From: Mycobacterium sp. PO1
GTDB lineage: Bacteria > Actinomycetota > Actinomycetes > Mycobacteriales > Mycobacteriaceae
Assembly (NCBI RefSeq): GCF_017312405.1
Contig: NZ_BLTG01000046.1
Location: forward strand, 95,666 to 159,665
Direction: 5' to 3'
Length of the DNA: 64,000 nt
The position numbers and the translations under genes were made by a program. Each line of letters begins with the position of its first letter. Positions within the stretch are counted from its first letter, which is position 1. Of the stretch, positions 45,008-52,860 are shown piece by piece. The notes under the pieces were generated by a model. The model was not told the origin of the DNA. It made no database searches and saw only the letters and a list, made by a program, of their open reading frames with translations.

Positions 45008-45091
45008 CGGATACGTCCCGGGCCACGGCGTTTCGTCCGATGGGTCATTGCCGGCGCCTCAATGACCGATCCGCGGCGAACATGTCGCCAG

Positions 45092-45117
45092 TTTACAAAA
45101 GCGGTAGCGGATGTCAC
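45092..45117. promoter_or_regulatory. Shared motif, site 6 (DUF427 / WS-DGAT)
   Basis: TTTACAA (45092-45098), 13 bases, TGTCAC (45112-45117), in the 253-base interval between the two divergent genes. The -10-like part on the minus strand is TAAACT. Confidence 0.75.
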
Positions 45118-45260
45118 GACGCCCGCCGGGGCTCTGGGTGCGGAACGCTGTCCAATGCGCGGACACGCGGTGACAGATCGGCGGGAACGACACATCCGGG
45201 AAGCGAAACACGGTGCAATGGGTACCCGGAGGCGGCATCGGCACGACGAACGGGGGATGG

Positions 45261-46691
45261 GTGAAGCGGCTCAACGGTGTGGACGCGATGATGCTCTACG
45301 GCGAGACGCCGGAAGTTCACATGCACACCCTCAAGATCGGTGTGCTCGATGTGTCGGCGCTGCCCGGCTACGACTTCGACATGTTCCGCAGGCTGGCGGC
45401 ACCCCGCCTCCACGCGCTCGCGCCACTGCGCTGCCAACTGGTCGACATCCCCCTGAAGTTCCACCACCCGATGTGGGTGCAGAACGCCGAGATCGATCTG
45501 GACTATCACGTCCGCCGCGCTCACGTCCGTGCTCCGGGTGGACGCCGCGAACTCGATGAGCTGATCGGTGACATCGCCGGCACCCCGCTGGACCGTGACC
45601 ATCCGCTGTGGGTCATGTATGTCGCGGAGGGGCTCGCGGACAACCGCATCGCCGTCATCCACAAGGTGCATCACGTCCTGGCCGACGGGATGGCCTCGGC
45701 CAACCAGATGGCGATGGCCATCCAGTCGGAACAGCCCGAGGTCGGCGGTGAGCTCGGCGACGCGCCGCCCGACTCCCGATCGGCGGCCAACCTGCTCCGC
45801 GCGGCCGGCCGTGATCACCTGCACCAGTTGGCCCGGTTACCGGGGCTGGTCGGCGAGACGGTCGCGGGCATAGCGCGCGTGCGTAGGCGGGCCCGAGAGC
45901 GCGGTGTGCAACCTGACCTGGCACGCAATTTCGCGCCCCCGCAGACCTTCCTCAACCACGTCGTTTCCCCGGGGCGGCGGTTCGCGACCGCGCCGCTCGC
46001 GCTCGACGACGTCAAGCAGACGGCCAAACACCTCGGCGTCACCCTCAACGACATCGTGCTGGCCACGGCCGCCGGGGCGCTGCGGGAGCTGCAGCTGCGC
46101 TATGACGGGGCAGCGGACTCGCCGCTGATCGCCGGGGTGCCGGTGAGCTACAACCCCTCTCCGGATCGTTTGATGGGCAACGAATTCACCTACATGACAC
46201 CGTCGTTGCCGGTGCACATCGCCGACCCCCTCGAGCGGGTGCGGCTGACCGCGACCGCGACTGCCATCGCGAAGGAGAACCACCGGCTGCTCGGACCGAC
46301 GCTGCTGCCGTCATGGTTGACCTACCTGCCGCCCGCCACGACTCCGAGCGTCTTTCGCACCCAGGCGCGTCGGCTGGAATCGGCGATGGTGATGAACCTG
46401 ACGATCTCCAACGTGCCCGGGCCGCGTGAGCGTGGCTTCATCGAGGGCGCCGTCGTCGACGAGATCTACTCGGTCGGCCCGATCGTGGCCGGGAGCGGGA
46501 TGAACATCACGGTGTGGAGCTACGTCGATCAGCTCTCGCTGTCGGTCCTGACCGACGACCGCACCCTCGGGGACCCCCATGAAGCGACCGACGCACTGAT
46601 CAACGCCTTCGCCGAAATCCGCGCGGCGGCCGGACTGTCCGCCGACCTCACGCCGGTGGCGGCCGCCATGCCGGTTGCGCCCGCTCGCTGA
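45261..46691 (+). CDS. Wax ester synthase/diacylglycerol acyltransferase
   Basis: Encodes 476 residues from the GTG chosen (VKRLNGVDAMMLYGET, the family start); a GTG at 45213 would add 16 residues. The catalytic motif HHxxxDG is His137-His138-Asp142 (HKVHHVLADGM). A second conserved block is NLTISNVPGP near residue 375. These enzymes esterify acyl-CoA with alcohols or diacylglycerol, giving storage lipids. Here it may trap acyl products of the catabolic route. Confidence 0.93.
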   Translation: MKRLNGVDAMMLYGETPEVHMHTLKIGVLDVSALPGYDFDMFRRLAAPRLHALAPLRCQLVDIPLKFHHPMWVQNAEIDLDYHVRRAHVRAPGGRRELDELIGDIAGTPLDRDHPLWVMYVAEGLADNRIAVIHKVHHVLADGMASANQMAMAIQSEQPEVGGELGDAPPDSRSAANLLRAAGRDHLHQLARLPGLVGETVAGIARVRRRARERGVQPDLARNFAPPQTFLNHVVSPGRRFATAPLALDDVKQTAKHLGVTLNDIVLATAAGALRELQLRYDGAADSPLIAGVPVSYNPSPDRLMGNEFTYMTPSLPVHIADPLERVRLTATATAIAKENHRLLGPTLLPSWLTYLPPATTPSVFRTQARRLESAMVMNLTISNVPGPRERGFIEGAVVDEIYSVGPIVAGSGMNITVWSYVDQLSLSVLTDDRTLGDPHEATDALINAFAEIRAAAGLSADLTPVAAAMPVAPAR

Positions 46692-46750
46692 CGATCTCGC
46701 GACCTGACGATCTCGCGACCTGATGATCTCGCGCGCGGACGATCTCGCGG
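46690..46750. repeat. 16-bp tandem repeat, 3.8 copies
   Basis: Copies at 46690-46705, 46706-46721, 46722-46737 and a partial at 46738-46750 of GACGATCTCGCGACCT; the third copy differs at its end and carries a T for a C. The array overlaps the WS/DGAT stop codon. Confidence 0.85.
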
Positions 46751-46819
46751 AAACGGCTGGCGGGAGTGCCGTTTCGGTTCCGGAGCGTCGGCACGCCCAC
46801 GGTCGATGCCCGTAAGTAC

Positions 46820-46845
46820 TTTACAGATCTTGCTCAAAGTGTCAC
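46820..46845. promoter_or_regulatory. Shared motif, site 7 (last gene of the region)
   Basis: TTTACAG (46820-46826), 13 bases, TGTCAC (46840-46845). Only one half-site base differs from the consensus. It lies about 80 bases upstream of the plus-strand gene at 46925 and no minus-strand gene is near, so at this site an operator role fits better than a minus-strand promoter. Confidence 0.65.
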
Positions 46846-46924
46846 CCTGTCCTGGGTGCCGAACGATGCGCGCCCGACGGTGGCGCGAGGACGACCTCGG
46901 CTCTGGCTCTCTGGGAGGCAACCG

Positions 46925-47521
46925 GTGACCGCACGCACTTTCGACGTCGACGACCTGCGGACAGGCGGGCACAAGGGGCCGGGCGTGCGGAAGACAGGGG
47001 AGAAGCTGCTCACCTACGACCTCGCCGTTCTCGCCGGCGACGTCGCGACCGTCGTGACGGCGGCCGGCGGTTGGCTCTGCGATCGGGTGCGAGCCGGCTG
47101 GCGTGTCACGGTCCTCACTCCGGGCGCCGTCGACACCACCGCACTGACCATCCTCGGGGTGGACTGGGCGCCCGGAACCAGTCTCAGCGAACTGCCGGGC
47201 GGGCACGACCCCACCGCGGTGGCGGTCGACGCCCGATTGCTCGCCGGGTGCGCGTCCACCCGCAGCGCCCTGCTGGAGGTTCTCGACGGTGCCCGCACCG
47301 AGGTCACCGTATGGGGCGAATCGCCGTCACTCGAGGCGGGCCGGAAGTTCCACCGGGTACATCACCGCCTCAGCGCCGCCGCTCGAGCGTTCAAATCTCA
47401 CGCGGTCCAGGCCTGCGGAGGACCGGCGGACCTGTCGGTCGAAGAGTTCCACAGCATCGCGCTCTGGTATGCCCCCGACGGCACCGACCTCGCTCCTGCC
47501 GGCCGGCCGGCCGGCACCTGA
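46925..47521 (+). CDS. Conserved hypothetical protein
   Basis: Encodes 198 residues from a GTG with GGGAGG at 46913-46918. I do not recognise the family. The centre is alternating alpha/beta with hydrophobic strands (LTYDLAVLAGDVATVVTAAG, RVTVLTPGAV) and a basic helix (GRKFHRVHHRLSAAARAFKSHAV). No signal peptide or membrane segment is evident. Regulon site 7 is directly upstream, so its role is likely tied to the catabolic cluster. Confidence 0.65.
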   Translation: MTARTFDVDDLRTGGHKGPGVRKTGEKLLTYDLAVLAGDVATVVTAAGGWLCDRVRAGWRVTVLTPGAVDTTALTILGVDWAPGTSLSELPGGHDPTAVAVDARLLAGCASTRSALLEVLDGARTEVTVWGESPSLEAGRKFHRVHHRLSAAARAFKSHAVQACGGPADLSVEEFHSIALWYAPDGTDLAPAGRPAGT

Positions 47522-47533
47522 AACGGGCCGGAA

Positions 47534-47788
47534 CTACCGCGTCTCGCGGTTGCGGCCCACGTACCAGCTGCGCGCCACGACACCGAGCACCAGCGCGGCG
47601 AAGCCGACGAGGAACCAGTCCTCGACGCGACCCACGTGGTTGCCGTGCATCATGAGCAGCAGGAAAGCCGCGCCGAGCAGTCCGCCGATCTGGATGACGC
47701 GGGGGTTCTCTTTCGACCATCCCCACTCCGCCGACGGCACTTCCTCGACGTCGACGCCGGTGTGACGCTCCACCTCGGTGCTTGCCAC
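47534..47788 (-). CDS. Small DUF2631 membrane protein
   Basis: Encodes 84 residues from a GTG. An acidic N-terminus (TEVERHTGVDVEEVPSAEWGWS) is followed by two predicted membrane helices (VIQIGGLLGAAFLLLMMHG and WFLVGFAALVLGVVARS). From memory Rv2876, beside mpt70 in M. tuberculosis, is the same family, so conserved synteny resumes here after the accessory insert. Function unknown. Confidence 0.85.
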   Translation of the reverse strand: MASTEVERHTGVDVEEVPSAEWGWSKENPRVIQIGGLLGAAFLLLMMHGNHVGRVEDWFLVGFAALVLGVVARSWYVGRNRETR

Positions 47789-47840
47789 GGCTGCTCCTCA
47801 CGGTCGGCGGCATGTCTGTGAAGGTCATTCTGACACAGCT

Positions 47841-47862
47841 CTACTACGCCCCGCCGTAGTAG
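47841..47862. promoter_or_regulatory. Perfect inverted repeat between DUF2631 and the SDR gene
   Basis: CTACTACG (47841-47848), 6 bases, CGTAGTAG (47855-47862). It is centred in the divergent 112-base interval, 39-60 bases upstream of the SDR ATG. A likely operator; the cognate regulator is not evident. Confidence 0.45.
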
Positions 47863-47900
47863 TCCGCCGGCAGACCGCGCGCGCAGTAGGCTCGCCGGTC

Positions 47901-48749
47901 ATGGGTATCCAGCAGGCTCGTGGCCTGCTCGAGGACAGGGTCGTCTTCATCACCGGAGCCGCGCGCGGGCAGGGCCGGGCGCATGCAGTCCGGTTCGCCG
48001 AGGAAGGCGCCGACGTCATCGCCGTCGACCTGTGCGCACAGCTCGACAGCGTCGCCTACCCCATGGCCACCCCGGAAGACCTCGAGGAGACGGTGCGGTT
48101 GGTCGAGAAGACCGGGCGCCGCATCGTCGCCGAGCAGGGCGACGTCCGCGACCGCGATCGGCTGGCAGCGGTGGTGCAGCGCGGCCTCGCCGAGTTCGGC
48201 CGACTCGACTTCGTGCTGGCCAATGCCGGAATCCTGCCCGCGGCCGGCGTGGCCGGCACATCGCTCACCGCATTCACCGACGCGATCGCGGTCATGCTCA
48301 ACGGCGTCTACTACACCATCGATGCCGCTTTGCCGGCGCTGTTGAGCAACCCCGACGGCGGTGCGGTGGTGATCACCAGCTCAGCGGCGGGCTTCACATC
48401 GGTGAGCACGGAGTTCGGCACGATGAGCCACGGCGCGGCGGGTTACACCGCCGCCAAGCATGGCGTCATCGGGGTGATGCGTCACTTCGCCCGCTCGCTG
48501 GCGGAGAAGAACATCCGGGTCAACTCCGTGCACCCCGGTGGCGTGGCTACCCCGATGGTCCTCAATGAGGCGATGGCCGAGTGGGTCGGGCGCCATCCGT
48601 CTTTCAGCGATGCTCAGCAGCCGCTGCTGCGGTTGCCGATGATGAAACCCGGCGACATCAGCGACGCCATGGTCTATCTGTGCGGGCCGGCCGGTCGCTA
48701 CCTGACCGGGGTGGCCCTACCGGTGGACGCCGGCCAGACGCTGAAGTAG
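47901..48749 (+). CDS. Mycofactocin-type short-chain dehydrogenase
   Basis: Encodes 282 residues. The cofactor motif TGAARGQGRAHA, a longer insert after strand 2 (YPMATPEDLEETVRLVE), and YTAAKHG (catalytic Tyr/Lys) mark the mycofactocin-coupled SDR branch; these keep NAD bound and pass electrons to mycofactocin. The insert is the clearest sign. No mycofactocin synthesis genes are in the window. Ends convergently with the photolyase gene 4 bases away. Confidence 0.88.
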   Translation: MGIQQARGLLEDRVVFITGAARGQGRAHAVRFAEEGADVIAVDLCAQLDSVAYPMATPEDLEETVRLVEKTGRRIVAEQGDVRDRDRLAAVVQRGLAEFGRLDFVLANAGILPAAGVAGTSLTAFTDAIAVMLNGVYYTIDAALPALLSNPDGGAVVITSSAAGFTSVSTEFGTMSHGAAGYTAAKHGVIGVMRHFARSLAEKNIRVNSVHPGGVATPMVLNEAMAEWVGRHPSFSDAQQPLLRLPMMKPGDISDAMVYLCGPAGRYLTGVALPVDAGQTLK

Positions 48750-48753
48750 CAGG

Positions 48754-50097
48754 CTACTTCTTTACTGCGTCGTACCTCCGCAGGGCCTCCTCGCGTTCCC
48801 GCTTGTGGTCCACCATCGGCTCCGGGTAGCCGGCAGGGCGCTCTCCGTCGAGGTCGTGCACGTCACCGTCGAACTCGGCCAGTTCGGACACCCAGCGGCG
48901 GATGTAATCCCCGGAGGGGTCGAACTTCTTACCCTGCGTCGTCGGGTTGAACACCCGGAAATAGGGCGCCGCATCGGTGCCGCATCCCGCCGCCCACTGC
49001 CAGCCGTGCTGGTTGTTGGCCATGTCGCCGTCCACCAGCTGTTCGAGAAACCACCGCGCCCCCCATTGCCACGGCAGGTGCAGGTCCTTGACCAGAAACG
49101 ACGCCACGATCATCCGCACGCGGTTGTGCATGAAACCGCTCTGGGCCAACTGCCGCATCCCGGCGTCGACGATCGGAAAACCCGTCCGGCCTTCTTTCCA
49201 CGTCTCGTAGGCCTTCGTGGCCTCGCGGCCTTCATCGACCTCGATCGCGTCGAAGGCCTCGTTCCAGTTCCACCAGACACTGCGCGGCCACTCGTAGAGC
49301 ACCGACGCGTAGAAGTCGCGGAACGCGAGCTCTCTGAGATAGGCCTGCGCGCCTTTACCGCTGCCCAGGTCGGCAGCCAGAGTCCTGGGGTGCACCGTGC
49401 CGAATTTCAGATGTGCCGACATGCGGCTGCTCGCATCGAGATCCGGGCGGTTGCGGTCGTCGGCGTAACCGTCGAGTCCGTCGTGCAGAAACGTCCGCCA
49501 TTGCTTGCTGGCCGCGGTCTCGCCCGCCGGCAGCTCCAATTCGACACCCTCGTCAGGGATGTCGGACAGCCCCGGCTTGCCGGTCACCTCGGCCGGGTCG
49601 ATCCACCGCGCCGACGACGTCGTCGACTGCGCCGGCTTGCGCCAGCCGTGTTTACGCCACGCGTCATAGAACGGTGTGAAGACCTTGTAGGGCGTGCCGT
49701 CGTCCTTGGTCACCCGCCCGGGAGACACCAGATACGGCGAGCCGGTGGCGACCAGTTCGACGTCACCCAACGCCTCCTGAACCCGCTCGTCGCGCCGTCG
49801 GCCGTAGGGGGAGAAGTCCTCGGACACATGCACCGTCTCGGCGCCGACCTTCTTGGCCAGCGCCGGGATGCGAGTCTTCGGGTCACCCCGCGTCACCAGC
49901 AGCCGTCCGTCGAGCCGGTCGTGCAGATCGCGCAGCGCGTCGTAGAGGTACTGCATACGGCGCAGGCCGGCAGACGCCTTCAGCGCGGGATCCAGGACGT
50001 AGCACGCGAGCACGTCGTCGGCGCTGTCGGCCGCAGCCAGCAACGCCGGATGATCGGACAGCCGCAGATCGCGGCGAAACCACAACACAGCGGGCAT
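48754..50097 (-). CDS. DNA photolyase (cryptochrome/photolyase family)
   Basis: Encodes 447 residues. Photolyases split cyclobutane pyrimidine dimers using FADH- and blue light. The start VLWFRRDLRLSDHPAL and the FAD-binding region (SRMSAHLKFGTVHPR, RELAFRDFYASVLYEWP, GFPIVDAGMRQLAQSGFMHNR, NNQHGWQWAAGCGTDAAPYFR) are all intact. Start ATG gives MPAVLW. Specific for CPD by family form; not checked. Divergent from the deacetylase gene across 192 bases. Confidence 0.94.
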   Translation of the reverse strand: MPAVLWFRRDLRLSDHPALLAAADSADDVLACYVLDPALKASAGLRRMQYLYDALRDLHDRLDGRLLVTRGDPKTRIPALAKKVGAETVHVSEDFSPYGRRRDERVQEALGDVELVATGSPYLVSPGRVTKDDGTPYKVFTPFYDAWRKHGWRKPAQSTTSSARWIDPAEVTGKPGLSDIPDEGVELELPAGETAASKQWRTFLHDGLDGYADDRNRPDLDASSRMSAHLKFGTVHPRTLAADLGSGKGAQAYLRELAFRDFYASVLYEWPRSVWWNWNEAFDAIEVDEGREATKAYETWKEGRTGFPIVDAGMRQLAQSGFMHNRVRMIVASFLVKDLHLPWQWGARWFLEQLVDGDMANNQHGWQWAAGCGTDAAPYFRVFNPTTQGKKFDPSGDYIRRWVSELAEFDGDVHDLDGERPAGYPEPMVDHKREREEALRRYDAVKK

Positions 50098-50289
50098 GAC
50101 ACTGATGCTGCCCGCGATGTCCGCCGGAGAAACCAACTACGACGACTCCGTAAGAACTCGAGGAACACCACCTGCGGTCACGCTGCGATTCAGCGACCGT
50201 GACACCGCCGTGGTCGGCGCACACCCATGGTCGGATTCCTGGGTGCTCGCCGTCCGACAGACCCGCCCGCGGCCTGCCACAATGCCTGC

Positions 50290-51213
50290 ATGACCGCCGG
50301 GCCCGTCGACCGCTATCCCCGCGACATGATCGGGTACGGGCCGCACCCACCGGATCCGCATTGGCCCGGCGGCGCCAGGATCGCGGTGCAGTTCGTGCTC
50401 AACTACGAAGAGGGCGCCGAGAACAGCGTCTTGCACGGTGACCCGGCCTCGGAGACGTTTCTTTCTGAAATCATTGCCGCGCAGCCTTTCCCGAACCGCC
50501 ACATGAGCATGGAGTCACTGTACGAGTACGGCTCGCGGGCCGGGTTGTGGCGTGTGCTGCGCGCATTCGACCGGCGCGGGCTTCCGCTGACCGTCTTCGG
50601 GGTGGCCATGGCGCTCGCCCGTAACCCCGAGGCCTTGGCAGCGTTCCGTGCGCGCGGTGACGAGATCGCCTGCCACGGCCTGCGCTGGATCAGCTACCAA
50701 CTGGTCGAGCCGGATGTGGAACGGGAGCACCTGAGCGAGGCCGTGCGCCTGATGACCGACCTCACCGGCGCTGCCCCGCTGGGCTGGTACACCGGCCGAG
50801 ACTCGCCGCAGACCCGGCGGCTGGTCGTCGAGCACGGTGGTTTCGTCTACGACTCGGACTCCTATGCCGACGACCTGCCGTACTGGACACACGTCGCGGG
50901 TACCGACCACCTGGTGGTCCCGTATGCGCTCGACACCAACGACATGCGCTTCGCGATCGCGGGCGGGTTCCCCAGCGGTGACGAGTTCTTCACTCACCTG
51001 CGCGACGCGTTCGACGTGCTCTACGCCGAGGGGCAGGCAGGTTCGCCGAAGATGCTGTCGGTCGGGCTGCATTGCCGGTTGGCCGGCCGACCCGCCCGCA
51101 CCGCGGCCCTGGAACGGTTCCTCGACCACGTGCAGTCGCACGACGAGGTGTGGGTAGCGCGCCGCATCGACATCGCCCGGCACTGGATCGAGCACTTCCC
51201 GCCCAGGAAGTGA
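50290..51213 (+). CDS. Polysaccharide-deacetylase-fold hydrolase (PuuE/allantoinase type)
   Basis: Encodes 307 residues. The N-terminus RYPRDMIGYGPHPPDPHWPGG and the VQFVLNYEEGAENSVLHGD block match the PuuE branch of the NodB fold, which acts on allantoin, not on chitin. The GWYTGRDSPQTRRLV and the SDSYADDLPYW segments are also of that branch. No metal-binding His pair of true NodB enzymes is obvious, as in PuuE. No purine-degradation genes are near, so the substrate is uncertain. Confidence 0.78.
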   Translation: MTAGPVDRYPRDMIGYGPHPPDPHWPGGARIAVQFVLNYEEGAENSVLHGDPASETFLSEIIAAQPFPNRHMSMESLYEYGSRAGLWRVLRAFDRRGLPLTVFGVAMALARNPEALAAFRARGDEIACHGLRWISYQLVEPDVEREHLSEAVRLMTDLTGAAPLGWYTGRDSPQTRRLVVEHGGFVYDSDSYADDLPYWTHVAGTDHLVVPYALDTNDMRFAIAGGFPSGDEFFTHLRDAFDVLYAEGQAGSPKMLSVGLHCRLAGRPARTAALERFLDHVQSHDEVWVARRIDIARHWIEHFPPRK

Positions 51214-51242
51214 GCACCGCTGGGGTTCCGCTGGGTCCCAGA

Positions 51243-51824
51243 TCACATGGGCGGCATCAGGACCGTGTCGATCAGGTAGACGGTCGCGTTCGCGGTCTGC
51301 ACGCCGCCGCAGATCACCGACGCGTCGTTGACCATGAGCTCATTCGGGTGCCCGGTGACAGTGACGTCGCTGCCCTGCACGGTGGTGTGGGTGCCGACGA
51401 CCTGATCCGGAGCGGCGCGGCCCGGCACCACGTGATAGGTCAGGACATTGGTCAGCAGGGGAGCGTCGGTGGCGAGCTTGTCGATGGTCGCCTGGTCGAT
51501 CTTGGCGAACGCCGCGTCCGTCGGCGCGAACACGGTGAACTCACCGCCGTCGAGCGTCTCGACCAGATTCACCTCCGGGTTGAGCTGGCCGGAAACAGCT
51601 TTGGTCAGTGTGGTGAGAAGCGGATTGTTCGATGCGGCGACAGTGAGCGGCGCCGGCGCCATGCCCTGCACTGAGCCCGGTCCCTCGGGAACCTGCTCGA
51701 CATAGGCCGCGCACCCCGGCCCTGTCGGTTGTGCACCGGCGGTCGTCGCCGTCGTCAGGGACATGCCGATCGCGGCAGCAGCTGCCAATCCCGTTGCGGC
51801 CAGGTTCTTCCCGTTGATCCTCAT
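51243..51824 (-). CDS. Secreted FAS1-domain protein (MPT70-like)
   Basis: Encodes 193 residues. A cleavable signal peptide (about residues 1-31, ending AGA-QP) has no lipobox. One fasciclin domain follows (MAPAPLTVAASNNPLLTTL, TVFAPTDAAF, LTYHVVPG, ICGGVQTANATVYLIDTVLMPP). Fasciclin domains mediate adhesion; MPT70 is a major secreted antigen in M. bovis. AAGGAG precedes the ATG. A sigma-K-like promoter is upstream. Paralogous to the lipoprotein next to it. Confidence 0.92.
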   Translation of the reverse strand: MRINGKNLAATGLAAAAAIGMSLTTATTAGAQPTGPGCAAYVEQVPEGPGSVQGMAPAPLTVAASNNPLLTTLTKAVSGQLNPEVNLVETLDGGEFTVFAPTDAAFAKIDQATIDKLATDAPLLTNVLTYHVVPGRAAPDQVVGTHTTVQGSDVTVTGHPNELMVNDASVICGGVQTANATVYLIDTVLMPPM

Positions 51825-51865
51825 GATGTCGATCTCCTTGTTTCCGGGGATGGTCGTACACCTGG

Positions 51866-51893
51866 TCTTCGGAGCCGGTGGGAATATGGATGG
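51866..51893 (-). promoter_or_regulatory. Sigma-K-like promoter of the MPT70-like gene
   Basis: On the minus strand, CCATCC (51893-51888), 16 bases, CGAAGA (51871-51866), 42 bases before the start codon. From memory the M. tuberculosis sigma-K promoter consensus is CCATCC-N16/17-CGAAT, so this matches all of -35 and the CGAA part of -10. Confidence 0.6.
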
Positions 51894-51934
51894 GGTTGAC
51901 AGGCAACAGATTTGACGCATTTTCCGGCCAAAAG

Positions 51935-51970
51935 CACGAATCCCCCCGCCCGGTGACACGGGCGGAGGGA
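51935..51970 (-). terminator. Intrinsic terminator after the MPT83-like gene
   Basis: A stem of CCGCCCG (51946-51952) and CGGGCGG (51959-51965), extended past one mismatch by four more pairs, has a 6-base loop. On the minus strand it is followed by TTCGTGCTTTTGG. It lies about 20 bases past the end of the upstream FAS1 gene. Confidence 0.7.
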
Positions 51971-51991
51971 TCCGAGGGGTTCGTCGGCCGA

Positions 51992-52675
51992 TCAGCTGGC
52001 CGGCGGCATCAGCACAGTGTCGATCATGTAGACGACGGCGTTCGAGGTCTTGACGCCACCGCACACCAGGCCGGCGTCGTTGACCATGAGGTCGTCGCCT
52101 TCACCGGTCACGTTCAGCGTCGCGCCCTGGACGGTCTCATGCTCGCCGGGCACCTGATCCGGGGCGGCCTGGCCCGGCACCACGTGGTAGGTCAGGATGC
52201 TGGTGAGCAGATCGGAATCGGTCTTGAGCGTCTCGATGGTCGCCGGATCGAGCTTGGCGAAGGCGTCGTCGGTCGGCGCGAACACGGTGAACTCGCCACC
52301 GTCGAGCGTCTCGACGAGGTTGACATCAGGGTTGAGCTGGCCCGACAGCGCCTGGGTCAGCGTGGTGAGCATCGGGTTGTTGGACGCCGCCACGGTCACC
52401 GGGGCGGAGGCCATCCCGGTCACCGAACCCGGGCCGGTGGGCACCTGCTCCGCATAGGCGGCGCAGCCGCTACCGACCAAGTTGGCTGCCGGATCGGCCA
52501 TCGCGCTGGTGGTCGGGACCATCGATGTGGTCGTCTCCGCCGCAGCCGACGTCGTCGTGGTGGTCGCGTCGGTCGCTTCGGTCGAGCTGTCGCTCGAACA
52601 GGCGGCCACCCCGAGCATCGCGGCGGCGGCCACGCCTACGGCGGCAACCGACTTACGGTTCACGGTGATCATCAC
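51992..52675 (-). CDS. FAS1-domain lipoprotein (MPT83-like)
   Basis: Encodes 227 residues. A lipobox, GVAAC near residue 26, marks a lipoprotein. A Thr/Ala-rich linker (about residues 30-65) separates it from one fasciclin domain (MASAPVTVAASNNPMLTTL, TVFAPTDDAF, LTYHVVPG, VCGGVKTSNAVVYMIDTVLMPP). M. tuberculosis MPT83 has the same plan. The neighbouring MPT70-like gene lies 168 bases downstream; in M. tuberculosis, from memory, dipZ lies between the pair, and it is missing here. Confidence 0.93.
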   Translation of the reverse strand: MMITVNRKSVAAVGVAAAAMLGVAACSSDSSTEATDATTTTTSAAAETTTSMVPTTSAMADPAANLVGSGCAAYAEQVPTGPGSVTGMASAPVTVAASNNPMLTTLTQALSGQLNPDVNLVETLDGGEFTVFAPTDDAFAKLDPATIETLKTDSDLLTSILTYHVVPGQAAPDQVPGEHETVQGATLNVTGEGDDLMVNDAGLVCGGVKTSNAVVYMIDTVLMPPAS

Positions 52676-52733
52676 TTTCTTCCCTTCACGTCGTCATTGA
52701 CGGACTCTCTGCCCGCACTGTGCTGACACGGGT

Positions 52734-52761
52734 GATTCATCGCCGGTCGCCGATTGGATGG
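52734..52761 (-). promoter_or_regulatory. Sigma-K-like promoter of the MPT83-like gene
   Basis: On the minus strand, CCATCC (52761-52756), 16 bases, TGAATC (52739-52734), 58 bases before the start codon. The same -35 and spacing as the MPT70-like promoter; the GAAT core of the -10 is intact. Confidence 0.6.
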
Positions 52762-52860
52762 GTCGTGATCCGAGACGTCAGATTCACGTCACAGACGCGC
52801 ATCGGCGGTCACGGGTGATCGGGGGAGTGGCCACCGCCGCCGACACGGCACAATGAAGCC

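Noticed and set aside
51825..52064. Longer N-terminus for the MPT70-like gene reading from 52064
   Set aside because: It would overlap the terminator and the end of the MPT83-like gene. The ATG at 51824 has AAGGAG upstream and begins a signal peptide.
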